Shown here: positions 11,278 through 22,700 of the stretch, in pieces
Layout: each line of letters begins with the position of its first letter
Numbering within the stretch: the first letter of the stretch is position 1
Assembly (NCBI RefSeq): GCF_036320965.1
Contig: NC_092262.1
Location: forward strand, 7,644,072-7,708,071
Length of the DNA stretch: 64,000 bases
Reading direction: 5' to 3'
From: Panulirus ornatus
Lineage: Eukaryota > Arthropoda > Malacostraca > Decapoda > Palinuridae
Program-made: the position numbers and the translations under genes
Notes under the pieces: model-generated
What the model saw: only the letters and a program-made list of their open reading frames with translations
Told to the model about the DNA's origin: nothing
Database searches by the model: none

Positions 11278-11326
<49 letters not shown>

Positions 11327-11417
11327 ATTACCCACTTCTACTGCAAGGGGAGGGAGTTGTACACTGAACATCTCTCAACTATACTCAACATTCCTTACCA
11401 ACATACACCTTCGTAAT

Positions 11418-11463
<46 letters not shown>

Positions 11464-11554
11464 ATTACCCACTTCTACTGCAAGGGGAGGGAGTTGTACA
11501 CTGAACATCTCTCAACTATACTCAACATTCCTTACCAACATACACCTTCGTAAT

Positions 11555-11609
<55 letters not shown>
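11278..11609. repeat. Three (GT)n tracts with duplicated ~136-bp unit
   Basis: GT tracts at 11278-11324, 11421-11462 and 11559-11609. The interval from TCATTACCCACTTCTACTGC to CCTTCGTAATTCAATG is present twice and appears identical by eye, so microsatellite plus flank was duplicated as a block. Confidence 0.92.
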
Positions 11610-11610
<1 letters not shown>

Positions 11611-11995
11611 TCCACCGGGCTCTGAGGGGAGGAGGGAGAGGGAACATGACTCACACAGCACCACTACCAGACTCGCGCTGTGTGACCCTGATATCCGATA
11701 GCCAGGCGCACGTCACGCCAGGTCACCCCGCACCAAGGAAGTGCCTCGCACACTCCTCAAAACTAAACCAGAGTTGCTGCTCCTCCTCCTCCTCCTCCTC
11801 CTCCTCCCGACGGAGCACAACTCGGACTCCAACACTCCAGAATGCGGTGAATGGTCATGAGTGCGTCCTTAAGGCGATGGGACGACCCCTTACGACATCA
11901 CCTGGTCAACCGGAGATACACAAAGTGATCATTACACGAAAGTGCACTTGGGAAATTATCGTGTTTCATTTCTGTGATAATAAGGTAATATCAAT
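11610..11995. other. Spacer with (CTC)n and a family C scrap
   Basis: Holds a (CTC)n run around 11776-11808 and, at about 11925-11975, the family C core ATTACACGAAAGTGCACTTG followed by diverged sequence. No gene seen. Confidence 0.6.
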
Positions 11996-12015
11996 ATCTA
12001 TCTATCTATCTATCT

Positions 12016-12048
<33 letters not shown>

Positions 12049-12070
12049 ATATATATATATTTTTTTTTTT
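11996..12070. repeat. (CTAT)n, (TA)n, (T)n compound microsatellite
   Basis: CTAT units interrupted once by TCT, then TA units and ten T, ending at the family A terminus CATACTATTCGCC. Confidence 0.95.
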
Positions 12071-12376
12071 CATACTATTCGCCATTTCCCGCGATAGCGA
12101 GGTAGCGTTAAGAACAGAGGACTGGGCCTTTGAGGGAATACCCTCACCTGGCCCCCTTCTCTGTTCCTTCTTTTGGAAAAAAAAAAAAAAAAAAAAAAAA
12201 AAAGAATACTTCCCACGTATTCCCTGCGTGTCGTAGAAGGCGACTAAAAGGGGACGGAGCGTTACCAGTTTTACAAAAGAAAGAACAGAAAAAGGGGCCA
12301 AGTGAGGGTTTTCCCTCAAAGGCTCAGTCCTCTGTTCTTAATGCTATCTCGCTAACACGGGAAATGGCGAATAGTA

Positions 12377-12378
<2 letters not shown>
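12071..12378. repeat. Family A fold-back pair with poly-A interior
   Basis: Left arm (12071-12178) is minus-strand family A from CATACTATTCGCCATTTCCC to TTCTTTTGG. A run of ~25 A and GAATACTTCCCACG follow. The right arm (to 12378) is plus-strand family A ending GGGAAATGGCGAATAGTATG. The termini are inverted copies of each other over at least 22 bp. Confidence 0.85.

Positions 12379-12462
<84 letters not shown>
12379..12462. repeat. (TA)n tract
   Basis: Between the fold-back family A terminus and a LINE 3' UTR copy. Confidence 0.97.
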
Positions 12463-12464
<2 letters not shown>

Positions 12465-12469
12465 TCTAT

Positions 12470-12832
12470 TTCACTTTGTGGCTGTCTCCCGCGTTAGTGA
12501 GGTAGCGCAAGGAAACACGCGAAAGAATGGCCCAACCCACCCACATACACATGTATATACATACACGTCCACACACGCACATATACATACCAATACATTT
12601 CAACGTATACATATATATACATACACATACATACACGTGTACATGATCTATACTTATTGTCTTTATTCATTCCCATCGCCACCCCGCCACACATGAAATA
12701 AGAACCCCCCTCCCCCCGCATGCGCGCGAGGTAGCGCTTGGACAAGACAACAAAAGGCTCCATTCGTTCACAATTCAAGTCTCTAGCTGTTATGTAACAA
12801 TGCACCGAAACCACAGCTCCCTTTCCACATCC
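12470..12832 (-). mobile_element. LINE 3' UTR copy, long form
   Basis: Minus-strand copy from GGAAAGGGAGCTGTGGTTTC through GGCGGGGTGGCGATGGGAAT and GGGTGGGTTGGGCCATTC to CTCACTAACGCGGGAGACAG. No coding sequence attached. Confidence 0.8.
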
Positions 12833-12835
12833 AAA

Positions 12836-13654
12836 ACACAGGATGTATGGTAGAGTCAGTGGACTATGATCTGGAGAGGAAACAGACGCAGTGGTTAGGG
12901 TGTGTCCGCATCCAGAAGAGACATTAAAATATGCAACTGTGCTGGCGAGCGGGACCTAAACCGTTGGATATGGCGCGCAGCCGTCAACAGAATGACACTA
13001 AGGCTCAATAGCGCAAAGGATGGAATATGCAATATGGACCACTCCTTCCCCCAAGCACACGAGAATTTTACCACCACACCTTCCGCTACTCTGACACACA
13101 CACACACAAACATGGACACGACTACATTACCGTAAGCAACAAACACACCCTTTCAACCACTGCGCAACTAATATAAAGACCCACACAATTCTGACTCATC
13201 TGTGCGTAATCAACGCAGAAGTAAGGGAGGTGTTACCGGACTCCACCTGCTGAGCAAGAGTCGCCTCCAGCGAGGTCGTATCATCGTCTGATGGTCCAAA
13301 GAAGTACATTTTCGATGAGGATTTTTATCTTTCGCTTTCGGAGTGCCCGCATACTTTTCCCCTGCTCCTGCTTGCAGCGCAGCATCCCGGCCGCAAGAAT
13401 CCCCACAAAAATGGGACCTGGGGTTACGTAACAAATAAAAACAAGGCCAAGAAAAAAGAAAAAAAAAATCATCATCACAATGCTAATCATAATAATAAAA
13501 GAAAATGGGATGTGGGCGGGTTACATGAGCAAGGGGGTGGGGGTCTTCCATCATATTCCCACAGATGACGAAGGTAAACAAAACACCCAACCTTGTCTGA
13601 GATGCCGGCGACACATACATGGACAGACAGCTAATCCGACTGGGGGAACGGGAA

Positions 13655-13657
<3 letters not shown>
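12836..13657. other. Single-copy spacer
   Basis: About 800 bp without tandem arrays. Contains short (CA)n near 13095. No frame, RNA gene or element recognised. Confidence 0.5.

Positions 13658-13722
<65 letters not shown>
13658..13722. repeat. (GA)n microsatellite
   Basis: About 32 GA units. Confidence 0.97.
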
Positions 13723-13725
<3 letters not shown>

Positions 13726-13799
13726 GCGCACGCGCGGCGTCACCAACGCCGGCGACTTTTCCCAAGGATGAACGACGGTTGCAAGTGGTGGGTGGGTGG

Positions 13800-14713
13800 T
13801 GGGTGGGTGAGGAGGCCTGTGTCCCTCGAAGACCACTGCGGTTCATGGGTGGTGGGGAGGCCTGTGTCCCTCGAAGACCACTGCGGTTCATGGGTGGGTG
13901 AGGAGGCCTGTGTCCCTCGAAGACCACTGCGGTTCATGGGTGGTGAGGAGGCCTGTGTCCCTCGAAGACCACTGCGGTTCATGGGTGGTGGGGAGGCCTG
14001 TGTCCCTCGAAGACCACTGCGGTTCATGGGTGGGTGAGGAGGCCTGTGTCCCTCGAAGACCACTGCGGTTCATGGGTGGTGAGGAGGCCTGTGTCCCTCG
14101 AAGACCACTGCGGTTCATGGGTGGTGGGGAGGCCTGTGTCCCTCGAAGACCACTGCGGTTCATGGGTGGTGGGGAGGCCTGTGTCCCTCGAAGACCACTG
14201 CGGTTCATGGGTGGGTGAGGAGGCCTGTGTCCCTCGAAGACCACTGCGGTTCATGGGTGGTGAGGAGGCCTGTGTCCCTCGAAGACCACTGCGGTTCATG
14301 GGTGGTGGGGAGGCCTGTGTCCCTCGAAGACCACTGCGGTTCATGGGTGGTGGGGAGGCCTGTGTCCCTCGAAGACCACTGCGGTTCATGGGTGGTGGGG
14401 AGGCCTGTGTCCCTCGAAGACCACTGCGGTTCATGGGTGGGTGAGGAGGCCTGTGTCCCTCGAAGACCACTGCGGTTCATGGGTGGGTGAGGAGGCCTGT
14501 GTCCCTCGAAGACCACTGCGGTTCATGGGTGGTGGGGAGGCCTGTGTCCCTCGAAGACCACTGCGGTTCATGGGTGGTGGGGAGGCCTGTGTCCCTCGAA
14601 GACCACTGCGGTTCATGGGTGGTGGGGAGGCCTGTGTCCCTCGAAGACCACTGCGGTTCATGGGTGGGTGAGGAGGCCTGTGTCCCTCGAAGACCACTGC
14701 GGTTCATGGGTGT
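13800..14713 (+). repeat. 45/46-bp minisatellite, ~20 units
   Basis: Core CCTGTGTCCCTCGAAGACCA followed by CTGCGGTTCATGGGT. Three unit types differ between TGGGT and GGAGG: TGGGGAGG (45 bp, type g), TGAGGAGG (45 bp, type a) and GGTGAGGAGG (46 bp, type x). Left to right the order is g x a g x a g g x a g g g x x g g g x. Mixing 45 and 46 bp scatters open frames over all phases, which argues against coding. Confidence 0.95.
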
Positions 14714-14869
14714 GTCACAATGATCCGCCACAGACGAGGAAGAATGACACGCCAACGTCGACTCATGATGCCCAGAATCAGGTAAGGAACGCGAAAGGCT
14801 ACGAAAAAAAAAGGTACAAAAAGGCTAAAAAAAAAAAATGCACCACGGTTCGGAAAAATGGCCAACGAT

Positions 14870-15275
14870 CTTCAATCCAGATAAACACAACGGCCAATGA
14901 CATTTAACCCGGATAAACGCAATGGCCAACGATCTTCAATCCAGATAAACGCAATGGCCAATGACATTTAACCCGGATAAACGCAATGGCCAAAGACATT
15001 TAACCCGGATAAACGCAATGGCCAATGACATTTAACCTAGATAAACGCAATGGCCAATGACATTTAACCCAGATAAACGCAATGGCCAATGACATTTAAC
15101 CTAGATAAACGCAATGGCCAATGACATTTAACCCGGATAAACGCAATGGCCAATGACATTTAACCTAGATAAACGCAATGGCCAATGACATTTAACCTAG
15201 ATAAACGCAATGGCCAATGACATTTAACCTAGATAAACGCAATGGCCAATGACATTTAACCCAGATCAACGCAAC
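14870..15275 (+). repeat. 33-bp minisatellite, ~12 units
   Basis: Units of GATAAACGCAATGGCCAATG followed by ACATTTAACCYRG, with YRG mostly CGG or TAG. The first units read AACGATCTTCAATCC instead, and are alternated once with the main type. Confidence 0.93.
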
Positions 15276-15670
15276 GTCAATGAAGTTGTATAGGAATTAA
15301 AGACAGAGCAGCGTATCGGGTGAAAAATTCCCGCCCTGGGGTCAGTGAGGAAAGCAAATGTTACACTCTGGCCAACGTCAAAGAATTAATTAGTTGCCTC
15401 CTTCAGGTACGTGTGGACACATTTGAGATGTTTGAGCGAGTACACACGACGTACACTCGACACCCCCCCCCCCCCCCCGAAGATGGAGCAACGTCTCTAG
15501 CAACGTCACCTTCTCCATCTGTGTGAAGTCATAAAGAACCACCGGAAAGGGTGCAGTGGAAGGGAACACGAAAGGCACCGCACCTGGGCGGAAGGAGCTA
15601 CGAAGAGTGGATACATGGAAACCCCCTCTCTATGTAACTCACTTGACAAGGATACGACAAGACGTGGTAA

Positions 15671-15675
<5 letters not shown>
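15276..15675. other. Single-copy spacer
   Basis: About 400 bp, with a C-run around 15464-15478. No gene recognised. Confidence 0.5.

Positions 15676-15716
<41 letters not shown>
15676..15716. repeat. (AC)n microsatellite
   Basis: About 20 AC units. Confidence 0.95.
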
Positions 15717-15717
<1 letters not shown>

Positions 15718-16486
15718 TCACCACGACAAGCCAGCAACGTTAACACTAAAACAGTTCTATCTATCACGTCAAAAATATAACTCAGAACACAAAAGGGAAT
15801 AGTGGAACTTAGGCAAGGGGAAGTATATATGTATACATAAGTGAGAACCTAACCAACGGATAAGCCACGGCGGCGTGAATGGCAGTACAAAAAAAAAAAA
15901 AAAAATGAAAAATGAAGATCATAAGAATAAGAATATCATCTGGTAAATATGCAAGAACAAGAGGCGTGCGTGGGTCGCCACGAGAGTAAAGCCCCTTTGC
16001 CCCACATATGCACGGGGCAATGAGGAACAGCGCCTTGATATCATCATACATATGCCACACGCACGGCAAGATGTGCGGCTTTAACTGGGTGAGTCAGTCA
16101 GTGGGTCTGGGTACACACACTCCTCCTCCTCCTCCTCCCGCTCCGCCTCTTCCCGGCGATCAAACCACAATGATGAAGAAAAGATCAGATGTAAATACAA
16201 CCGTGGCAGAGAACATGTGACATGGCCCCCACAACCGAACACATGCGAGGGACGTGAAAAAGAACATGCACTCTTTTTCTCTTTCATTTCCATAATGTGA
16301 TACAAAACTTGGGTCATAAATAAACATACGCCATAAAAACACACGAGGAACACTTGACTACAAAAAAAAAAAAAAAAATACATGTAAAAACAAACCAATC
16401 TAACTTGGCAACCTGTATTCTCACACACTGAACAGTGAATAAAAATATAATATAAACTATGAAATAGCGAGTTATCCCTTAAGCAC
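15717..16486. other. Single-copy spacer
   Basis: About 770 bp holding A-runs near 15889 and 16362 and a (CTC)n near 16123. No gene recognised. Confidence 0.5.
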
Positions 16487-16920
16487 GCGGTTACGACCCC
16501 TGACTACGACGGTACGACCCTTGAGTATGACCGTACGACCCTTGACTACGACGGTACGACCCTTGAGTATGACCGTACGACCCTTGACTACGATGGTACG
16601 ACCCTTGAGTATGACCGTACGACCCTTGACTACGATGGTACGACCCTTGAGTATGACCGTACGACCCTTGACTACGATGGTACGACCCTTGAGTATGACC
16701 GCACGACCCTTGACTACGATGGTACGACCCTTGAGTATGACCGTACGACCCTTGACTACGACGGTACGACCCTTGAGTATGACCGTACGACCCTTGACTA
16801 CGATGGTACGACCCTTGAGTATGACCGTACGACCCTTGACTACGATGGTACGACCCTTGAGTATGACCGCACGACCCTTGACTACGATGGTACATCCTTG
16901 AGTATGACCGTACGACCCCT
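16487..16920 (+). repeat. 42-bp minisatellite (dimer of 21-bp superfamily), ~10 units
   Basis: Alternating half-units GGTACGACCCTTGAGTATGA and CGTACGACCCTTGACTACGA, so the true period is 42 bp. Orientation has TACGACCCTTGA on the plus strand. Confidence 0.95.
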
Positions 16921-16974
16921 GGGCACGATCTCGTGGTCCTTAAGACCTGACTGATGCCATGTATCCAATGATCG

Positions 16975-17815
16975 TTCGGTCGCGCTCAAGGGTCGTACCG
17001 TCGTGCTTAAGGGTCGTACCGCCGTGCTCAAGGATCGCACCGCCGTGCTCAAGGGTCGTACCGCCGTGCTCAAGGATCGCACCGCCGTGCTCAAGAGTCG
17101 TACCGCCGTGCCCGAATCACACCAACGTGGGCAAGGGTCGTACCGCCGTACCCCGAGTCACACTACCGTGCTCAAGGGTCGTACCGCCGTGCTCAAAGAT
17201 CGTACCACCGTGCTCAAGGGTCGTACTGCCGTGCTCAAGGATCGCACCGTCGTGCTCAAGGGTCGTACCGTCGTGCTCAAGGGTCGTACTGCCGTGCTCA
17301 AGGGTCGCACCGTCGTGCTCAAGGGTCGTACTGCCGTACTCAAGGGTCGCACCGTCGTGCTCAAGGGTCGTACCGCCGTGCTCAAAGATCGTACCACCGT
17401 GCTCAAGGGTCGTACTGCCGTGCTCAAGGATCGCACCGTCGTGCTCAAGGGTCGTACCGTCGTGCTCAAGGGTCGTACTGCCGTGCTCAAGGGTCGCACC
17501 GTCGTGCTCAAGGGTCGTACTGCCGTACTCAAGGGTCGCACCGTCGTGCTCAAGGGTCGTACTGTCGTGCTCAAGGGTCGTACCGTCGTGCTCAAGGGTC
17601 GTACCGCCGTGCTCAATGGTCGTACCGCCGTGCCCGAATCACACCATTGTGGACAAGGGGTCGTACCGCTGTACCCCGATAGCCACACCATCGTGCTCAA
17701 GGGTCGTACCGCCACGCCGGAACCACACCATTGTGGCCAAGGGGTCGTACCGCTGTACCCCGATAGCCACACCATCGTGCTCAAGGGTCGTGCAAAAGAG
17801 CCCAAAAGACGTTAA
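16975..17815 (-). repeat. 21-bp superfamily array, inverted orientation
   Basis: About 35 units of GTGCTCAAGGGTCGTACC plus GYC, opposite in orientation to the array ending at 16920. A nine-unit block (189 bp) starting at about 17171 is repeated from 17360. Between 17630 and 17790 a longer unit containing ACACCATTGTGG and GTCGTACCGCTGTACCCCG is duplicated. Confidence 0.95.
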
Positions 17816-18001
17816 CTTACTGCATTACACACACACACACACTGGCCGACGAGGGTGGTCGCCACAGCGATGCGGTCAGTGCCCGGCTGTGAAAAAGATC
17901 CTCCAAAATATTCAGTAGGCGTTAGAGTGACCAGGTCTCTGGGACAGCTACGATGATTAATTCATAAGCATAGTTTGTCCAGCTCCAACAACCTGTGTAC
18001 A

Positions 18002-18680
18002 CGACCTGAAGGGGAGGGAAAACAACCCTCCAACGACCTGAAGGGGAGGGAGGGAGGGAGGGAAAACAACCCTCCAACGACCTGAAGGGGAGGGAAGGAG
18101 GGAGGGAAAACAACCCTCCAACGACCTGAAGGGGAGGGAAGGAGGGAGGGAGGGAAAACAACCCTCCAACGACCTTAAAAGGAGGGAGGGAGGGAAAACA
18201 ACCCTCCAACGACCTTAAAAGGAGGGAGGGAGGGAGGGAAAACAACCCTCCAACGACCTGAAGGGGAGGGAGGGAAAACAATCCTCCAACGACCTGAAGG
18301 GGAGGGAGGAAAAAAACCCTCCAACGACCTGAAGGGGAGGGAGGGAGGGAGGGAAAACAACCCTCCAACGACCTTAAAAGGAGGGAGGGAGGGAAAAAAA
18401 ACCTCCAACGACCTGAAGGGGAGGGAGGGAGGGAGGGAAAACAACCCTCCAACGACCTGAGGGGGAGGGAGGGAGGGAGGGAAAACAACCCTCCAACGAC
18501 CTTAAAAGGAGGGAGGGAGGGAAAAAAAACCTCCAACGACCTGAAGGGGAGGGAGGGAAAACAACCCTCCAACGACCTGAAGGGGAGGGAGGGAAAACAA
18601 CCCTCCAACGACCTGAAATGGAGGGAGGGAGGGAAAACAACCCTCCAACGACCTGAAATGGAGAGAGGGAGGGAAAACAA
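18002..18680 (+). repeat. G-rich minisatellite with G4 potential, ~17 units
   Basis: Units of CCAACGACCTGAAGGGG or CCAACGACCTTAAAAGG followed by two to four GGGA repeats and AAAACAACCCT. Unit length varies roughly 32-44 bp with the number of GGGA repeats. Many units carry four or more closely spaced G-tracts on the plus strand. Confidence 0.93.
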
Positions 18681-19373
18681 CAACAAACAGAACCGATAAA
18701 ATTTAAATAAGGAGCAATGGTCGAGACATTGCCATACCGGTCACATAATTACTCATTTTCTATCTGGATGAGAGAAAATGGGTATGACACCGCTGGAGGA
18801 ATGGTGGGTTTTTTTTTTTTTTTTTTTTTCGGGGGATCTTTCTCCACCAGACACACTCGAGCAGCAAGCAACAATTAAGCTCTCACTGTAAGGCTGTTCA
18901 TCATGAACGCTTGTGTGGGGGGAGACAAACTGCCTCGAGTCTATGGCTAAGTTATTTCAACACTACGTCACCAAAAAACCTTTGTAATATACTTCCCATT
19001 CTCTATTACCTCTTCCTTTTTCTTTTTTTTTTTTTTTTGGCCTCTGTCGGTGGAGAATGCTGATAAGAGAATCGCATTCGATCCCAAGAAATAGATGACT
19101 TCCCGCGACAACTATTCCCCCTCCATCCCTTAAGAGTCGTCGGAAAACGAAGTCAGGGTCAGTGGATCCGAACGAGGTCTTCCATTCAATTTCACCCGAG
19201 TCTCTTCGAATGGTCGGTCGGTCGGCTCCCAGCCACATCGCACATACCGCACTTTTAAACTGTGTGACAGGGAAGGCCACTGTTACAATCAACACCTGGC
19301 AATTCCACGTGACGATAATCCCATAATTTCGAGTATAATCCAATCATTTCAACAGCGGATAATACAGGAAAAG

Positions 19374-19376
<3 letters not shown>
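18681..19376. other. Spacer with long T-runs
   Basis: Holds T-runs at about 18809-18829 and 19021-19038; otherwise single copy. No gene recognised. Confidence 0.5.

Positions 19377-19427
<51 letters not shown>
19377..19427. repeat. (GT)n microsatellite
   Basis: About 25 GT units. Confidence 0.95.
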
Positions 19428-19430
<3 letters not shown>

Positions 19431-19775
19431 CCATCAACGTACGATGCTTCGAAAGCAAACATATGCCTCATGACCACATCTGTTGCCAGCCGAACAGACT
19501 ATACACAGTCCTTGGGGTTAGGCGTCCGTGCTGGTGACAGCGCTTGCTCAGGCATTCGAAAAGCCGTCGCCCTGAACAGTTTCCTCCTAGCAACTGCTGT
19601 CTGACCTGGTGAGCGCAGCGCGGGCAACCACCATCAACCCCCACCACTATTGCTGACCATTGCTCGCCTCTCCCTTGCCCTCTTCACAGCTCCAGTCAAC
19701 TGACCGCGCCAGGCTACGTGTAGGCAATGCGTGTCTGCCTCCCCATCTCCATCCGTGTCGCGTCAGTGCGCGCGT

Positions 19776-19776
<1 letters not shown>
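19428..19776. other. Single-copy spacer
   Basis: About 350 bp, balanced composition, no gene recognised. Confidence 0.45.

Positions 19777-19849
<73 letters not shown>
19777..19849. repeat. (GA)n microsatellite
   Basis: About 36 GA units. Confidence 0.97.
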
Positions 19850-19853
<4 letters not shown>

Positions 19854-19991
19854 ATCCTCTTGTGATTGTGAGAATATATGGCCGCACGTACCGTCGGCGA
19901 AGCGACGACCTTGCCCGCAGCGCGGTCTTTTCCCCCCCGCGCGCGCGTCAAAACTGTGGCGGGATGACTTTCTCTAACCACAGGGGAAACG

Positions 19992-19996
<5 letters not shown>

Positions 19997-20035
<39 letters not shown>
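19997..20035. repeat. (CT)n microsatellite
   Basis: About 19 CT units, opposite in strand sense to the GA tract at 19777. Confidence 0.95.
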
Positions 20036-20037
<2 letters not shown>

Positions 20038-20361
20038 GTGGGCAGTAGGCCGCCAGCTCGCGGGGGTCTCGGGCGGAAATTTCAGCGACGGCTGCCTGGC
20101 GGGGGCCCAGCACTTCAGCGGCTGTCAAGTACCACTCCCCCCCCTTTTTTTTTTTTTTGCAGTGTGCGTGGCTTTTTCAATGCTTCATGCCTCAACCACC
20201 ACGCGAGCTGCTGGCTTTCAGTCCACGAGCAGACGACCTCTCCTCCCTCACACATCGAACACCTGACAACACCGAACTCACGTCACCTTCTTCGGATATT
20301 AAATTTTCTGAGGGAGGCGTTACGCGCTGTCCCTCCACCTTTTGGCGTTATCCAGTCATAC

Positions 20362-20366
<5 letters not shown>
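20036..20366. other. Single-copy spacer
   Basis: About 330 bp with a T-run near 20145. No gene recognised. Confidence 0.45.

Positions 20367-20418
<52 letters not shown>
20367..20418. repeat. (CT)n microsatellite
   Basis: About 25 CT units. Confidence 0.95.
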
Positions 20419-20419
<1 letters not shown>

Positions 20420-20432
20420 ACCACATACAAAC

Positions 20433-20502
20433 CTCTAACAGCCAGGATCGAACCCGGGACCCCGTGTTGTATGAAGGTGCGCGTTCATATGCACTTTGTT
20501 CG

Positions 20503-20506
<4 letters not shown>
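20433..20506 (-). mobile_element. tRNA-derived SINE relic
   Basis: On the minus strand it contains GGGTTCGATCCTGGCTGTTA, a good pol III B-box (GGTTCGATCC), about 50 bases after a degenerate A-box region (AAAGTGCATATGAACGC). The GAWTCCTGGCTGTT extension recurs at 39235-39326, so the two probably belong to one SINE family. Its far end meets (TA)n. Confidence 0.5.

Positions 20507-20600
<94 letters not shown>
20507..20600. repeat. (TA)n tract
   Basis: Joins the SINE relic to a truncated family A copy. Confidence 0.97.
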
Positions 20601-21058
<458 letters not shown>

Positions 21059-21345
21059 AAAGCGGACGGAAAGGAGTACTTCCTCGTCAGGGACCCAAAG
21101 GAGCCAACCCAACCCTTCTACTGCGCCTAGAAAGTGTTGAAGGTTTCATATCATGATAATATATAGTTTGTGTACAAAGAAAAAACGGGTTACGACAAAA
21201 AAAAAAAAAAGGGTAAGTCATCGTATGAGAGAGATGCTGACTGGTTAATCTAAGATCCAATACTTTTATCAACAATAACTACACTACACTAAACTAAATT
21301 ACTTATATACTTCTCTTACAAATTTAATGGTATCTAATTCCTTAT

Positions 21346-21369
21346 ACACACACACACACACACACACAC
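21346..21369. repeat. (AC)n microsatellite
   Basis: About 12 AC units. Confidence 0.9.
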
Positions 21370-21438
21370 CAGAAGCTGGGATTCTCCCATACTAACAACG
21401 ATGTGTCCCGTGTATCCCAGTGACCCACATCTGTCTGG

Positions 21439-21441
<3 letters not shown>

Positions 21442-21521
<80 letters not shown>
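21442..21521. repeat. (GA)n microsatellite
   Basis: About 40 GA units. Confidence 0.97.
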
Positions 21522-21525
<4 letters not shown>

Positions 21526-21663
21526 CACACCTTTGTTCTGCCTTCCCCCCCCCCCCCTTCGTGACGTCAACCCTGGGTTCCTCCACTTTACATTCCACCT
21601 TCACTATGATGTGATGGGGATTGTACAGAGGCGCCCGTGATGGTGGCAACAGCGCTTACCCAA

Positions 21664-21666
<3 letters not shown>

Positions 21667-21734
<68 letters not shown>
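21667..21734. repeat. (CT)n microsatellite
   Basis: About 34 CT units. With the GA tract 145 bp upstream it forms an inverted complementary pair. Confidence 0.97.
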
Positions 21735-21736
<2 letters not shown>

Positions 21737-21847
21737 CACCCACCTACCACAGTTGCCTCACCACAGACCCCGCTGACAACCAACCATCTCCTCGTCTTCT
21801 TTCTTCCAACAGTCTTAAGAGGGATTACAATTACTTTTTTTTTACAA

Positions 21848-21872
21848 CCACACACACACACACACACACACA
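21848..21872. repeat. (AC)n microsatellite
   Basis: About 12 AC units. Confidence 0.9.
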
Positions 21873-22061
21873 CACCTTATCTACTCCAGTAGAAATCACA
21901 TTACCACAATCTATCTACTCAAGTAACAGTATCTACTCACTCTATGCACATTAAGTAGACCATCCAAGTTGGACACGTACAAGACTGAGCAGCAGCAGTA
22001 CTCATTGAAAGCATTGCTACATAAAAGGGGTAATTCACATCTAACAAATTCCATTAATAAC

Positions 22062-22385
22062 AATTACGTACCTACAGCACCAATGTAATCCAAAGTGGTG
22101 ACCGCCATACTACTAGGAACAGATTACCTTGGGTTAATTTAACAATTAAGTACCTACGGCACCAATGTAATCCAAAGTGGTGACCCCATACTAACAGAAA
22201 CAGATTACCTTATGTAAACTTAAGAATTACGTACCTACAGCACCAATGTAATCCAAAGTGGTGACCCCATACTAACAGAAACAGATTACCTTATGTAAAC
22301 TTAAGAATTACGTACCTACAGCACCAATGTAATCCAAAGTGGTGACCCCATACCAGCAGGAACAGATTACCTTAGTTTAATCATC
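22062..22385 (+). repeat. ~82-bp tandem repeat, 4 units
   Basis: Units start at AATTACGTACCTACAGCACC (22062, 22144, 22225, 22306) and contain AATGTAATCCAAAGTGGTGA and ACAGATTACCTT. Units two and three are the most alike; unit one has CCGCCATAC for CCCCATAC. Confidence 0.93.
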
Positions 22386-22700
22386 AATTTGAATCACCGC
22401 TTCCACGACTGCGTCTTGAGGAGGACTTCCACACGAACGAGCGAACGACTCAACAAATGGCCACAAACGAATTACCGAATGGCTCCTGGTAACTCCCGTG
22501 ACCTCTTACTGATCAAATGCCCTCCGGTCGTTTAAGAACTGAGGTCACGGGTCGTTGGGGGGAGCCAATTAGGAGTTCGTACTGGAGGTGACGACTTCGT
22601 AACCAGAGGACCTTGTGGGACGAAGAGACCCAAGTACTGGTCGGTGTGTCGTCAGGCACTGGCCGGACTAGCGGCAAACAAGGTAACAACCCCCCTCCCC
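22386..22700. other. Single-copy spacer
   Basis: About 315 bp, no gene recognised. Confidence 0.45.

Noticed and set aside
12885..12960. tRNA-like SINE near CGCAGTGGTTAGGGTG
   Set aside because: An A-box-like word is present, but no B-box lies at the expected distance.
13798..14755. Repeat proteins on both strands of the 45/46-bp array
   Set aside because: The 46-bp units shift the frame several times, and open frames occur in overlapping phases on both strands.
16959..17918. 319-codon Ser/Cys/Val-rich frame over the inverted 21-bp array
   Set aside because: Follows from the 21-bp period; a second plus-strand frame and a minus-strand frame are open over the same array.
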